Shown: positions 29,086-38,098, numbered from the stretch's first letter. The stretch is 64,000 bases of DNA from CAVYHX01 sp963768415 (GCA_963768415.1 CAVYHX010000040.1:1-64000); one strand, 5' to 3'. The notes: generated from the sequence alone by a model not told the origin. A program made the numbers and translations.

Positions 29086-30088
29086 ATTCATCGCCACCCT
29101 TGCCGCCCATGACCAGGTCACCGGACTCGGCCATGCGTTGCGCCACCACCAGGATTTCCTTCTGCGCCGCGTGGACTTCGCTCAGCTTGACCGGCCCCTT
29201 GGTCTCCAGGTCGTCACGCAGCATCTCTGCGGCGCGTTTCGACATGTTCGTAAAAATCTTTTCCTGCATGCTTTCGTCAGCACCCTTGAGTGCCACTACC
29301 AGTACATCGGTGGACACCTCGCGCAGCAGCGACTGGATACCGCGATCGTTGATCTCCTTCAGGTTATCGAATACGAACATCAGCTCCTTGATTTCCTCAC
29401 CCAGCTCCTTGTCTGCTTCGATAATGCTTGCGGAGAGTGCGCTTTCCTCTTCGGTGCTCATGACATTGAGAATGTCGGCCACGACCTTCGCCCCGCCTGC
29501 CGGTGCTGACTTGATATTGCTGGTGACACTGAACTGCTTGGTCAGAACCCGATTGAGTTCTTCCAGTGCGGAGGGATGTATCGTGTCCATCCGCGCAACC
29601 CGCAGCAGGATGTCAGGACGCTGCTGCTCGGGAAGTTTCGACACCACCAGGGCTGCCTGATCGGAATCGAGTTGCGACAGGACGATGGCAATAATCTGCG
29701 GGTGCTCGGTACGAATCACATCGGCCACATCCTCCGGGTCCATCCATTTCAGCGCTTCCAGACCCTGGGCATTTCGCCCTTCGAGTACGCGGCTGATAAC
29801 CCCACCGGCACGTTCGGCACCGAGGGCCTGCTCCAGCACCTTGGATACGTATTCATCCGGTGCGATACCGACGCCTGACTGGCCCTGCACCGCGTGGATG
29901 AATCCCTGCATGACCTCACTGACCTGATCGCTGGAGACATTCGCCAGCGACGACATCGCGTGCCCGACCTTTTCAACCTCCCGGGGTCCCATTTTTTTCA
30001 GGATCCTGGCCGCATGTTCCTCACCGAGGCTCATCAGGAGCACCGCGGCGTTCTGGGTCCCGCTCAGATCCTGGCGTTTATCAGCCAT
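29078..30088 (-). CDS. fliG: Flagellar motor switch protein FliG
   Basis: 336 residues, standard FliG. N-terminal FliF-binding domain (NAAVLLMSLGEEHAARILKKM), middle domain with the EHPQ motif (VADVIRTEHPQIIAIVLSQL), C-terminal torque domain with charged residues in the helix around LLREVSTDVLVVALKGADES. Overlaps fliF by 8 bases. Confidence 0.97.
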   Translation of the reverse strand: MADKRQDLSGTQNAAVLLMSLGEEHAARILKKMGPREVEKVGHAMSSLANVSSDQVSEVMQGFIHAVQGQSGVGIAPDEYVSKVLEQALGAERAGGVISRVLEGRNAQGLEALKWMDPEDVADVIRTEHPQIIAIVLSQLDSDQAALVVSKLPEQQRPDILLRVARMDTIHPSALEELNRVLTKQFSVTSNIKSAPAGGAKVVADILNVMSTEEESALSASIIEADKELGEEIKELMFVFDNLKEINDRGIQSLLREVSTDVLVVALKGADESMQEKIFTNMSKRAAEMLRDDLETKGPVKLSEVHAAQKEILVVAQRMAESGDLVMGGKGGDEYV

Positions 30089-31697
30089 CAGCGGCCACCC
30101 AGGTCTTCACTACTTGCGCGACTCGCTGGGGGTCATTCTCAATCATGGACCGGGCCATGCCGAACTGCTGCTCCAGCGGCATGGCCGGCGCCTGCGGCTG
30201 ACCACCCAGACTGAGCTGGTCCGCAGCCAGCGGCAGCTGCCCGGCGGCACCCTCACCGGATGCCGTACGCGTACCCGCCTTCTCGACCAGACTGCGCAAT
30301 ACCGGCCGCAATACACCGAAGAACAGCAGCAGCACCATGACGACACCCAGCGCCTGTTTCGCGATACTCCATATCCAGGGCTGCTGCCATACGGGCGGCC
30401 CGGCAACCGGTTCGATCTGCGCGGCCTCGATGAAGGAGATATTGGCGATATTTAGCGTGTCATTACGCTCTGCATCGAAGCCGACTGCCTCCTTGACCAG
30501 GGCGGTGATCCGCTCCAGCTCATCATTCGCCAGGGGCACGCGTTCCACCTTGCCCTCTGCAGAGAGCTGTGAGCGGTAGTCCACCAGCACGGCAACAGAC
30601 AGGCGTTGTACCTGGCCGGGCGCACTGCGGGTATGACTGACGCTGTGGTCGAGTTCGAAATTACGCGTGGCACGGGTGGTGCTGTTGACCGGCCTGGCGC
30701 TGGAATCCTCATTGATCGCGGCATCTATGATAGTACCGGCAAGCGGCGGCTGGTTGCTCAATGCACCCGGTATCCCGGCGGCGCCGGCAAGCCCGGTGCT
30801 TTTCTCTTCAAAGGTCTCTTCGCTGCGCACCGCCCTGTTGTCCGGCTTGTAACTCTGCGTGGTACTTTCAACCACGGTGAAATCAACATCCGCCACGACC
30901 TGTGCGCGCACACCATCGACACCGGTGATGGGCGTGATGATGTCCATAATGCGGTTCATATACTGCTCTTCGAGCTTGCTGGTATAGGTCAGCTGGCTGG
31001 AACTCAGCGCGATTTCCCGGGAACTGCTGCTGTTGGTCAGCAACCTGCCCTTTTGATCAACCACGGTAACCTGCTCGGCTTCCAGTCCCGGCACACTGCC
31101 GGCGACCAGGTGCACGATGCCTGCCAGGCGCGCGTCATCCAGCCGGGCACCGGAAAACAGGTTCAGTACGACCGCGGCGCGCGGCTTGCTGCGGTCACGC
31201 ACGAAAACCGAACGCTTGGGTATGGCCAGGTGGACGCGGGCACCCTCGACACTCTGCAAGGTGGCGATGGAACGCGCCAGTTCACCCTCGATGGCACGGT
31301 TGTAACGGGCCTGCTCCATGAAACGGCTGGTGCCGAAACCCTGTTCCTTGTCGAACAATTCAAAGCCTTCACCGCTGCCGCGCGGCAGACCCCGGGTCGC
31401 CAGCAGCAGGCGCGCCTCGTGGACCTTGTTACCCGGTACGGTAATCACACCCGACCCGCGTTCGATGCGGTACTTAATCCCGGAACTGTCGAGAGCGCCG
31501 GCAACCTGTGCGGTATCGCTGTCCGAAAGATCACCGTACAACATGCTGTAGTCGGAGCCCCGGGACCAGAGCACAATGGCCACTCCCAGTGCGACGCTGG
31601 CCGCAAGACCGAGCATCAAGCCGAGCTGACGCAACACCGGCAAGGCGTTGAACCCGCGTGCCTGTGCCACCATATTTTCAGTATTTACCAGAGCCAT
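30081..31697 (-). CDS. fliF: Flagellar MS-ring protein FliF
   Basis: 538 residues. A first membrane helix lies at ~28-48, then ring-building motifs (YSMLYGDLSDSDTAQVAGALD, LLATRGLPRGSGEGFELFD, FMEQARYNRAIEGELARSI). A second helix at ~445-465 precedes the cytoplasmic tail (LPLEQQFGMARSMIENDPQRVAQ type) that binds FliG. Forms the basal-body MS ring around the export gate. Follows fliE by 51 bases. Confidence 0.96.
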   Translation of the reverse strand: MALVNTENMVAQARGFNALPVLRQLGLMLGLAASVALGVAIVLWSRGSDYSMLYGDLSDSDTAQVAGALDSSGIKYRIERGSGVITVPGNKVHEARLLLATRGLPRGSGEGFELFDKEQGFGTSRFMEQARYNRAIEGELARSIATLQSVEGARVHLAIPKRSVFVRDRSKPRAAVVLNLFSGARLDDARLAGIVHLVAGSVPGLEAEQVTVVDQKGRLLTNSSSSREIALSSSQLTYTSKLEEQYMNRIMDIITPITGVDGVRAQVVADVDFTVVESTTQSYKPDNRAVRSEETFEEKSTGLAGAAGIPGALSNQPPLAGTIIDAAINEDSSARPVNSTTRATRNFELDHSVSHTRSAPGQVQRLSVAVLVDYRSQLSAEGKVERVPLANDELERITALVKEAVGFDAERNDTLNIANISFIEAAQIEPVAGPPVWQQPWIWSIAKQALGVVMVLLLFFGVLRPVLRSLVEKAGTRTASGEGAAGQLPLAADQLSLGGQPQAPAMPLEQQFGMARSMIENDPQRVAQVVKTWVAADG

Positions 31698-31748
31698 ACG
31701 TCATCACCTTTATCACTGTTGCTGTGACCGGCATTACTGCGGTCACCA

Positions 31749-32078
31749 CTACACCGGCATACTCATGATTTCCTGGTAAGCCGATACGAGCTTGTTGCGC
31801 ACCTGGGTCAGCGCCTGGAAAGACAGGCTTGATTTCTGCAATGCCACCATCACCTCGGCGAGATCCACATTCGGGTCCTCCGCCTCAAAGGCAGCGGCCA
31901 GTTTGGCGGCCGTCTGCTGGGTTTCATTCACTTTGGCGGCAGATTCCTGCAGCAGGGCGGCAAAATCCGGCCGCTCGGTACCCGCTGCTGCCTTCGTCGC
32001 TTCTGCCGGGTTGCCCTGCGCCAGCGCCGACATGGCGCGTATCTGACTCAATACCTGGTTAATTTGCATATCACTCAT
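31749..32078 (-). CDS. fliE: Flagellar hook-basal body protein FliE
   Basis: 109 residues from the ATG at 32078 (MSDMQINQVLSQI), which has GGAGA upstream; the upstream in-frame ATG at 32105 would fall near the transcription start. Family core is DFAALLQESAAKVNETQQTA and the C-terminal VALQKSSLSFQALTQVRNKLVSAYQEIM. FliE links the MS ring to the rod. First gene of the fliEFGHIJK operon. Confidence 0.95.
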   Translation of the reverse strand: MSDMQINQVLSQIRAMSALAQGNPAEATKAAAGTERPDFAALLQESAAKVNETQQTAAKLAAAFEAEDPNVDLAEVMVALQKSSLSFQALTQVRNKLVSAYQEIMSMPV

Positions 32079-32126
32079 GACGTTCTCCAGCGTGTCCTGA
32101 TGCACACCGAATCTGTATACACAGAC

Positions 32127-33149
32127 TCAGGCAAATTCCATGCCAATGGATTGATGGATATCCAGACCGATATCCCGTAACCGTGAGAGTTTGTAGCGCA
32201 ATGTGCGCGGGCTGATACCCAACCGGTCGGCCGCCGCCTTGCGGCTGCCCTGGGTGGCAACCAGTGCGGCAACGATCAATTCGCGCTCCCGCTGCCGCAG
32301 ACCCGCTTCCAGCTGGCACACGGGGTCGGCACCGGTTTCCGTCACGCGCGCTCCGGGATCCGGGTACGCGCGATCAGTCGCCTCCTCGAGGCAGATATCG
32401 GTTGCTTCTATATCCGCTCCCGATTTCAGTATGAGTGCACGCTGAATTACATTTTCCAGCTCGCGCACGTTACCCGGCCAACTGTGGGCTTGCAGACATT
32501 GGCAGGCAGCAGCGGTCAGATTCGGGCGGGATGTGCCTTGTGTGTGGCGCTCGAGCATGCTCAGGGCCAGCGGCAGTACATCCCCCGGCCGCTCACGCAG
32601 CGGCGGCAGCAGCAACGGAAACACATTCAGGCGGTAAAACAGATCTTCACGAAAACGGCCGTCAAGCACTGCTTCGCGCAGATTACGATTGGTGCTGGCC
32701 AGGACCCGTACATCCAGGGGAACCGTACCCGTCCCGCCCAGGCGTTCGACTTCACGCTCCTGGATGACACGCAGCAGCTTGGCCTGCAAACCCGGATCCA
32801 TTTCGGATATCTCGTCCAGCAACAGCGTCCCGCCCTGTGCCTGCTCGAATTTACCCGCATGTGACTGATAGGCGCCGGTATAGGCACCCCGTTCGTAACC
32901 GAACAGGGCGGCCTCCAGCATATTCTCCGGGATCGCCGCACAGTTGATGGCCACGTACGGGCCTGCTGCACGGGAGGAGCGGTGATGAATATAACGTGCC
33001 AGCACCTCTTTACCGGTGCCGGACTCACCACTGATCATGACCACCACGTCCGATGCCGCAACCCGGGTAGCCAGGGTCACCAGCTCGCGGGTGCGCCGGT
33101 CTTCTGCGACCAGTTCTGTTTCCGCTCGTGTCGTGGCAGGCTTGCTCAT
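32127..33149 (-). CDS. Sigma-54 activator of the FleR/FlrC type lacking a receiver domain
   Basis: 340 residues from the ATG at 33149 (MSKPATTRAETELVAED), which has AGGAGAG upstream. After only ~35 residues the AAA+ domain begins: Walker A GESGTGKEVLARYIH, sigma-54 loop GAYTGA (Phe to Tyr variant of GAFTGA), Walker B GGTLLLDEIS, arginine fingers in GRFREDLFYRL. The C-terminal Fis-type helix-turn-helix is ATQGSRKAAADRLGISPRTLRYKLSRLRD. FleR and FlrC normally start with a phosphorylated receiver. Here none is encoded upstream before the gene's own promoter, and no partner kinase is nearby. It probably activates the fliE, fliL and perhaps msh promoters. Confidence 0.92.
   Translation of the reverse strand: MSKPATTRAETELVAEDRRTRELVTLATRVAASDVVVMISGESGTGKEVLARYIHHRSSRAAGPYVAINCAAIPENMLEAALFGYERGAYTGAYQSHAGKFEQAQGGTLLLDEISEMDPGLQAKLLRVIQEREVERLGGTGTVPLDVRVLASTNRNLREAVLDGRFREDLFYRLNVFPLLLPPLRERPGDVLPLALSMLERHTQGTSRPNLTAAACQCLQAHSWPGNVRELENVIQRALILKSGADIEATDICLEEATDRAYPDPGARVTETGADPVCQLEAGLRQRERELIVAALVATQGSRKAAADRLGISPRTLRYKLSRLRDIGLDIHQSIGMEFA
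32130..32146 (-). promoter_or_regulatory. Sigma-54 promoter upstream of fliE
   Basis: Minus-strand TTGGCATGGAATTTGCC has GG and GC 10 bases apart and fits YTGGCAYG-N4-TTGC. It lies in the last codons of the upstream fleR-like gene. The predicted start falls near 32119, giving a ~40-base leader to fliE. It would drive fliEFGHIJK. Confidence 0.8.
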
Positions 33150-33228
33150 TCCTGACTCTCCTGTCCGTACGCCGACTGCAGACAATGCCCGGGCAGCCAT
33201 GGTTAAAATTGAAATCCAACCGAGTTAG

Positions 33229-33245
33229 AGCAATATACGTGCCTA
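33229..33245 (-). promoter_or_regulatory. Sigma-54 promoter upstream of the FleR-like gene
   Basis: Minus-strand TAGGCACGTATATTGCT is a near-consensus -24/-12 element (GGCACG-N4-TTGCT, GG and GC 10 bases apart). The predicted start lies ~65-70 bases before the ATG at 33149. In Vibrio and Pseudomonas the flrBC/fleSR genes are also sigma-54 dependent, under FlrA/FleQ. The rest of the spacer 33150-33465 is AT-rich without a gene. Confidence 0.85.
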
Positions 33246-33465
33246 TTCTTGTTTTATATTTTAAAACATTGACTTATAATTCCTGCCTGGCGGGAGTGTC
33301 ATTTTATTTACGCCATTTAGCGGTGCTGATCGCTGCGATCCGGCATTTTTCCGTCAAGCATGCTAGCGTTGCGTGCGGTGCGCAGGGAGGAAGGAGTTGC
33401 GAATATTGTCCAGCCACTTTGATTGGCGCCGGTCACCGGCATGCCGCGGCCTACGCTGTTAACAC

Positions 33466-33960
33466 ATGACTGTTTACGCCATCGACAAGCTGATTGCCGA
33501 GACGCGCCGCGTCGCGGCCGAGTTCCGGCGTTCGACCGGGCAAACCCTGCCCGTTTCCGGCGAAATCGCCAAATACGATGCGGCGCGCCTGCTGGGCCTG
33601 AACGCCTGCGAGCAGCGCACCGACGGTGTCGATGCCACCGAAAGGGTAGATGGCACTGGCCTGCGCTATCAGATCAAGGCGCGGATCATCGTGGACGGAA
33701 AAAAATCCGGGGCGCGTCTCGGCCAGCTCAACCCCGATGGTGCCTGGGACCGGATATTGCTGGTCATCATGGATACCGACTATGAGCCGTGTGAAATCCA
33801 TGCCGCCGACCGCGCTGACATACTCGATGCCCTCGGCGACACAGCCGGCAGCAGGCGCACCAACCGGGGCGCCCTGTCCGTCGCGAAATTCAAGATCATC
33901 AGCGAACTGGTGTGGACCCGCGAGAACGGACTGGAAGAAACGCTGTGGACGAACAACTAG
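33466..33960 (+). CDS. Conserved hypothetical protein (DUF6998-like)
   Basis: 164 residues, soluble. Recognisable features are YAIDKLIAETRRVAAEFRRSTG, PVSGEIAKYDAARLLGL, RYQIKARIIVDGKK and the C-terminal RTNRGALSVAKFKIISELVW. This pattern resembles proteins annotated as DUF6998, from memory and not verified. The D/E...QxK spacing is reminiscent of restriction-endonuclease-like folds, but that is a guess. It sits alone on the plus strand between the fleR-like gene and fliT, so it looks like an insertion in the flagellar cluster. Confidence 0.7.
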   Translation: MTVYAIDKLIAETRRVAAEFRRSTGQTLPVSGEIAKYDAARLLGLNACEQRTDGVDATERVDGTGLRYQIKARIIVDGKKSGARLGQLNPDGAWDRILLVIMDTDYEPCEIHAADRADILDALGDTAGSRRTNRGALSVAKFKIISELVWTRENGLEETLWTNN

Positions 33961-33987
33961 GTCACGAAAATGGGGACATTTCTGGTG

Positions 33988-34329
33988 CTACCGGGAATTC
34001 TTGGTGTATTGCTGCATTGCATGGCGGCGCAGTTGCTGCTCGCCTGCCTTGACGAGACAGCCCTCCCGCGCCTTCCGGCCCAGATCTGAAATCTGTGCGT
34101 TGATATCCATTACTGTCTTGACCATATCGGCAACCGCAGCCGCATCGGCTGCATCGACCGGTTCTGCGAACAGCCTTTCGGCGAGCGCCTGCTGCTGCTC
34201 CTGTAACTGACTGACTGACACCCAGTCACCGGCCTGCGCCAGCTTTAGCATGCGCACACTGGCTGCGTGCAGCTCGGCCAGTTGCAGCTGGCGTGCGGCA
34301 TCAGTCATTGACAACGTACCCGTGTTCAC
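33988..34329 (-). CDS. fliT: Flagellar chaperone FliT
   Basis: 113 residues, helical, starting with a GTG at 34329 that overlaps the fliS stop (GTGA). The order fliD-fliS-fliT, the size and the helical pattern (QLQLAELHAASVRMLKLAQAGDW, then ISDLGRKAREGCL) fit FliT, the FliD chaperone. Sequence conservation in FliT is low, so position carries much of the call. Confidence 0.78.
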   Translation of the reverse strand: MNTGTLSMTDAARQLQLAELHAASVRMLKLAQAGDWVSVSQLQEQQQALAERLFAEPVDAADAAAVADMVKTVMDINAQISDLGRKAREGCLVKAGEQQLRRHAMQQYTKNSR

Positions 34330-34760
34330 GCGCCGGCGACGGATTGCAGCGTCTGGCCGCCGTTGATGGCCTCTGCGGGAATGGCATCCCAGCCACGCTT
34401 GACTTCCTGGAGCAGGCTGGTGACTTCATCAAGTGCGGCAAGATCATTGTTCGCATGCGCCTCCATGAGGCGTCTGACCATGTAGTCGTAGAGGTTGTCG
34501 AGATTACCCGCAAGTTCGCCGCCGGCATCCAGATCCAGGCTGTCGCGCAAGCCGATAATAATGGAGCTGGCGCTGGTGATGTGATTGCCCTTTTCTGCAA
34601 TTGCCTTGCGCTGCATGGCGCCCTTGGCCATGGCGATCTTGCCGAGCGCGCCGTCCAGGAGCATCTGGATCAGGCGGTGAGGTGTTGCCTCGGTCACACC
34701 GGTCTGAGTACCAACTGCGGCATACTCGCCAGCAGCGCCCTGTTCACCTGTATTTTTCAT
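34326..34760 (-). CDS. fliS: Flagellin export chaperone FliS
   Basis: 144 residues with the FliS signature ATPHRLIQMLLDGALGKIAMAKGAM and the helical core YDYMVRRLMEAHANNDLAALDEV followed by LLQEVKRGWDAI. Binds the C-terminus of flagellin in the cytoplasm. Separated from fliD by the repeat island. Confidence 0.95.
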   Translation of the reverse strand: MKNTGEQGAAGEYAAVGTQTGVTEATPHRLIQMLLDGALGKIAMAKGAMQRKAIAEKGNHITSASSIIIGLRDSLDLDAGGELAGNLDNLYDYMVRRLMEAHANNDLAALDEVTSLLQEVKRGWDAIPAEAINGGQTLQSVAGA

Positions 34761-34984
34761 ATTGCCGGGCCCTTGTTCGGTTTATTTGCCTGAGACTGCG
34801 CAAAATCGTCTGTTGGCTATCATGCCAGCTGTGGTTCAAATAGTGATCGCTACCTTATGTATTGGCAGGAACAGGACGGAACTGAAGCGGTTTTATTTGA
34901 ATGCAGGTGGTTTTTTAGTTGCGGATCTTTCCCAGATTGAGTGGATAAATAAATCGATTCAGACGTGACGCATGCCTGCTGATG

Positions 34985-35386
34985 GCAAGGTTGCTGGCCG
35001 AATGAATTCGGCCCTACTCAATCAGCCCTGCAGGGTCGAATGAATTCGGCCAGCAGTGTTTCATCATCATCGAATCAAACCTGCAGGGTCGAATTCATTC
35101 GACCAGCGGTGTTTCATCGTCATTGAATCAAACCTGTAGGGTCGAATTCATTCGACCAGCGGTGTTTCATCGTCATTGAATCAAACCTGTAGGGTCGAAT
35201 TCATTCGACCAGCAGTGTTGCAGCGTCATTGAATCAAACCTGTAGGGTCGAATTCATTCGACCAGCGGTGATTTCATTGTCATTGAATCAAACCTGTAGG
35301 GTCGAATTCATTCGACCAGCGGGATTTCAACGTCATCTGTCAGCCAGATGCAATTGTTGGCCGAATGAATTCGGCCCTACTACCCG
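34985..35386. repeat. 53-bp repeat island B
   Basis: Fills most of the gap 34761-35406 between fliS and fliD; no gene is seen there. Six direct units carrying GGGTCGAATTCATTCGACC start at 35033, 35086, 35139, 35192, 35245 and 35299, a period of 53 (once 54). The linker between cores is conserved too (CAGCGGTGTTTCATCGTCATT then GAATCAAACCTGTA). Units of opposite orientation (GGCCGAATGAATTCGGCC, CTACT) flank the array near 34995 and 35360. Its outer sequences match island C. The short ORFs predicted inside (with repeating CRVEFIRPA) are translations of the repeat. Confidence 0.93.
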
Positions 35387-35406
35387 GTCGATTCGAGGAA
35401 GAGTCC

Positions 35407-36768
35407 TTAGTTGTTATTACTACCGTAGGTCGGCAACTGCTTCAGCTGCTGGGACAGGTAGTCGCTGGTCACCTGCATGCTGCCCAGCAGGGTATCCAGG
35501 TTGGTGAACTGCGCATACAGGTTTGCCTCGACCTGGGAGAGACGGTATTCCAGGGAGATCTCGCGGGTTTCCAGGGAACGCTTGCGGTCCTCGAGACCGT
35601 CGGTACGGCCCTGGATCAGGCCTTCGATGCCCAGCCAGCCTTCGACCAGTGTATCGAGCCGGTTGGCATAGCCCTGGCCGTCAGTGGCAAACAGCTCGGA
35701 CACCGCACTGAAATCATTCTCCAGCGCACTCTCCACGGCGGCGCCGTTCACGGTCATGATGCCGTTGCGATCGAATGACACGCCGATTTCGGCAAGATAA
35801 CTCAAGCCACTGCTCAGACCACTGGCGGGCGTGTTGAGTGTGCTGCGCAGACTCAGGCCAATACTGAAGATCGAACTGTCCGCCTCCAGCTCATTGGCGC
35901 GCAGGGTCTCGATCGTGGTTTGCAATTCGTTGTACGCCTCGGCAAAGGCCGTGACCGACTCGCCCACGGCCTCCAGGTTGCGCCCAACCGTCAGAGTATG
36001 TTCCGTTCCAGGCTCGGCGTTATGCAGGTCGAGGCTGATACCGGAGAGCATATCGTCGATGGTGTTGGTACCGCGCGTAACCGTGTAACCGTCCACGACA
36101 ACTTCGGCATCCAGTTCTTCGAGATCGTTGCCAATGTCATTGACGGTTTCGAAGTCGAAGGTATCGTCTTTTATTTTTCCCGAATAATCCAGGGTCAGCG
36201 CATTTGCCGCCCCGCTATCGTCTGCCGACAGGATCAGCTTCTGGTTGCCGTCATTGCCAAAGATGATCGAGGCGCTGACACCGGGATTATCGGTGGCGGT
36301 GTTGATGGCATCACGCACACCACTCAGCGTCAACGCCGAGCTCAGGTCAACCGTCACGATAGCTGCAGGATCTGCGCCGACCTGGATGGTCAGCGCATCG
36401 TTGTTTTTTCCGCCAAAGGTATCGGTGTCGAGAAATTCTGCACTACCGAACTTGTGGTGTTCCGCGAGGCGCACCACTTCGATGTCGAAGGTTGCCGGCG
36501 CCGCGCTGCTATTGGCACTCGCGGTAAAGATGTCATCGTTGGTAGAGGTCGCCGTATATATTTTCAGGGCAGACGGGGTACTGAGATTCTGCATGGCTGT
36601 CTGGAAGGTGGCCAGGGCGCTCTTGAGTGTGCCGAAGGCACTGACCTGGGCATCCAGCTGGGTCTGCTTCTGCTGCAGGGCAACCAGCGGCTGCCGCTCG
36701 ATCTCCATCAATTGACTGACGATGTTATCGACGTCCAGCCCGGAACCGATTCCTGCTGCAGTTAACAT
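35407..36768 (-). CDS. fliD: Flagellar filament cap protein FliD
   Basis: 453 residues. N-terminal D0/D1 segment MLTAAGIGSGLDVDNIVSQLMEIERQPL and C-terminal RKRSLETREISLEYRLSQVEANLYAQFTNLDTLLGSM type helices are typical; the middle is variable. FliD caps the filament and folds flagellin subunits. No clear promoter was found in the 66-base gap to flaG. Confidence 0.95.
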   Translation of the reverse strand: MLTAAGIGSGLDVDNIVSQLMEIERQPLVALQQKQTQLDAQVSAFGTLKSALATFQTAMQNLSTPSALKIYTATSTNDDIFTASANSSAAPATFDIEVVRLAEHHKFGSAEFLDTDTFGGKNNDALTIQVGADPAAIVTVDLSSALTLSGVRDAINTATDNPGVSASIIFGNDGNQKLILSADDSGAANALTLDYSGKIKDDTFDFETVNDIGNDLEELDAEVVVDGYTVTRGTNTIDDMLSGISLDLHNAEPGTEHTLTVGRNLEAVGESVTAFAEAYNELQTTIETLRANELEADSSIFSIGLSLRSTLNTPASGLSSGLSYLAEIGVSFDRNGIMTVNGAAVESALENDFSAVSELFATDGQGYANRLDTLVEGWLGIEGLIQGRTDGLEDRKRSLETREISLEYRLSQVEANLYAQFTNLDTLLGSMQVTSDYLSQQLKQLPTYGSNNN

Positions 36769-36834
36769 ACCTGTCTCCCTCGCGGGTAGTCCGCTACCCT
36801 TGTCATTGCTTCATGCCTGGCCGGTAATTCCCGG

Positions 36835-37215
36835 TCAGGCCTCTTTATCCACACTCAGGCTGGAAAACTCCCTGAGATGGTGCATCACCGTCAGCATTTC
36901 CTCTGACGGAATCTGCCGAATCACTTCATCGGTTTCCGTGTCCACCACCCGGACGATCGTGCGCCCGCTGACTTCGTCGGTACTGAAGCGCAGGCTGTGC
37001 TGCCCCTGCTGCATATTTTCATTGAGCTCGCTGACTGCTTTTTCCAGCTGTTCCGCTGACATCCCTTGCCGTGCCGTGTCGGCCGGGGGACTCGCGTCCC
37101 GTGTCTTGCCGGCATCCAGGGCTGCCGCTTCGACCCGCGGGTTCGCTACCCGGGGTCCGGCACCTCTTCCTGCATGGGGTGCCAACTGAGAGATCATGTC
37201 TGTCATGTCAATCAC
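36835..37215 (-). CDS. flaG: FlaG family protein
   Basis: 126 residues: variable N-terminus, then the FlaG core QLEKAVSELNENMQQGQHSLRF and the FlaG signature VVDTETDEVIRQIPSEEMLTV. FlaG influences filament length in polar flagellates. The stop lies inside a hairpin-forming stretch (36814-36839, GCCTG..CCGG/CCGG..CAGGC) without a T run. It follows flagellin 1 by 57 bases. Confidence 0.9.
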   Translation of the reverse strand: MIDMTDMISQLAPHAGRGAGPRVANPRVEAAALDAGKTRDASPPADTARQGMSAEQLEKAVSELNENMQQGQHSLRFSTDEVSGRTIVRVVDTETDEVIRQIPSEEMLTVMHHLREFSSLSVDKEA

Positions 37216-37272
37216 CTGCTAGTTAAATCGGGTAGAACCGGGCGTCCCTGCCCGGCACCTGCCCTGTTGCCG

Positions 37273-38098
37273 TTACTGCAGCAGTGATAACACCGACTGC
37301 GGTATTGCATTGGCCTGGGCCACCATTGCCGTACCTGCCTGTTGCAGGATCTGGAAACGCGTCAGGTTGGCGGTCTCCATGGCAAAGTCGGCGTCCATGA
37401 TGCGCCCGCGGGAAGCCGCCTGGTTCTCGGCCGCCACCTGCAGGTTGTTCACCACCGACTGGAAGCGGTTCTGCACCGCACCATAGGTCGCCCGTGTCGT
37501 GGTCACCGCATCCAGTGCAGTCATCGACCAGGTCAATCGCGGCAGTCGCGTTAGTGGCGTCCTGCACATCACCGGCAACCGCCAGCGGAACCGCACCACC
37601 GGCCGCATTCAGGTTAGTGGTCGCGACCGTAATAGTGTCACCGTTATTGGCGCCCACCTGGAACACCTGGTTACCGGCAGTTGCCAGCACGGCAATGCCG
37701 TTGAACTTGGTCGCGTTGATCTGGCGTGTGACCTCTGCGCCCAGCGCCTGGTACTCGGCATCCAGGTTGTCACGGTCAGTATCACCGTTGGTGGCGTTGG
37801 CCGACTGCACCGCCAGCTCGCGCATGCGCTGCAGCATGTTGCCGACCTCGGCGAGTCCGCCTTCGGCCGTCTGCGACAGCGAAATCGCATCGTTGGCATT
37901 ACGAATCGCCACGTTGAGACCGCGCACCTGCGCTTCCATGCGTGAGGCAATCGCCAGGCCAGCCGCGTCATCCTTCGCACTGTTGACCCGCAGACCGGAG
38001 GACAACCGCTCCATGGCGGTCGCCAGGCCCGTCTGGGTCCTGGACAGATTGCGCTGTGCCGTCAGCGACATCAGATTGGTATTAACAGATAAAGCCAT
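37273..38098 (-). CDS. fliC: Flagellin 1 (frame interrupted)
   Basis: Corrected length 274. N-terminal D0/D1 MALSVNTNLMSLTAQRNLSR and C-terminal MDADFAMETANLTRFQILQQ are conserved; the ~70-residue centre differs from the two paralogues. One extra base (coding G) at 37522 breaks the frame: AAIDLVD then TALDAVTTTRATYGAVQNRF once removed. It ends SVLSLLQ, while flagellins 2 and 3 end SVLQLLQ. A strong AGGAGA ribosome site lies upstream. Confidence 0.93.

Noticed and set aside
33150..33465. Hidden receiver domain for the FleR-like protein
   Set aside because: I read all minus-strand frames of this AT-rich spacer and found no receiver motifs; it carries the promoter instead.
34985..35386. CRISPR array
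   Set aside because: The period is regular, but the segments between palindromic cores are themselves conserved instead of unique spacers, flanking units are inverted, and no cas genes are present.
35229..35507. Coding ORF with repeating CRVEFIRPA
   Set aside because: It is the translation of the 53-bp repeat island in one frame, without ribosome site or conserved domain.
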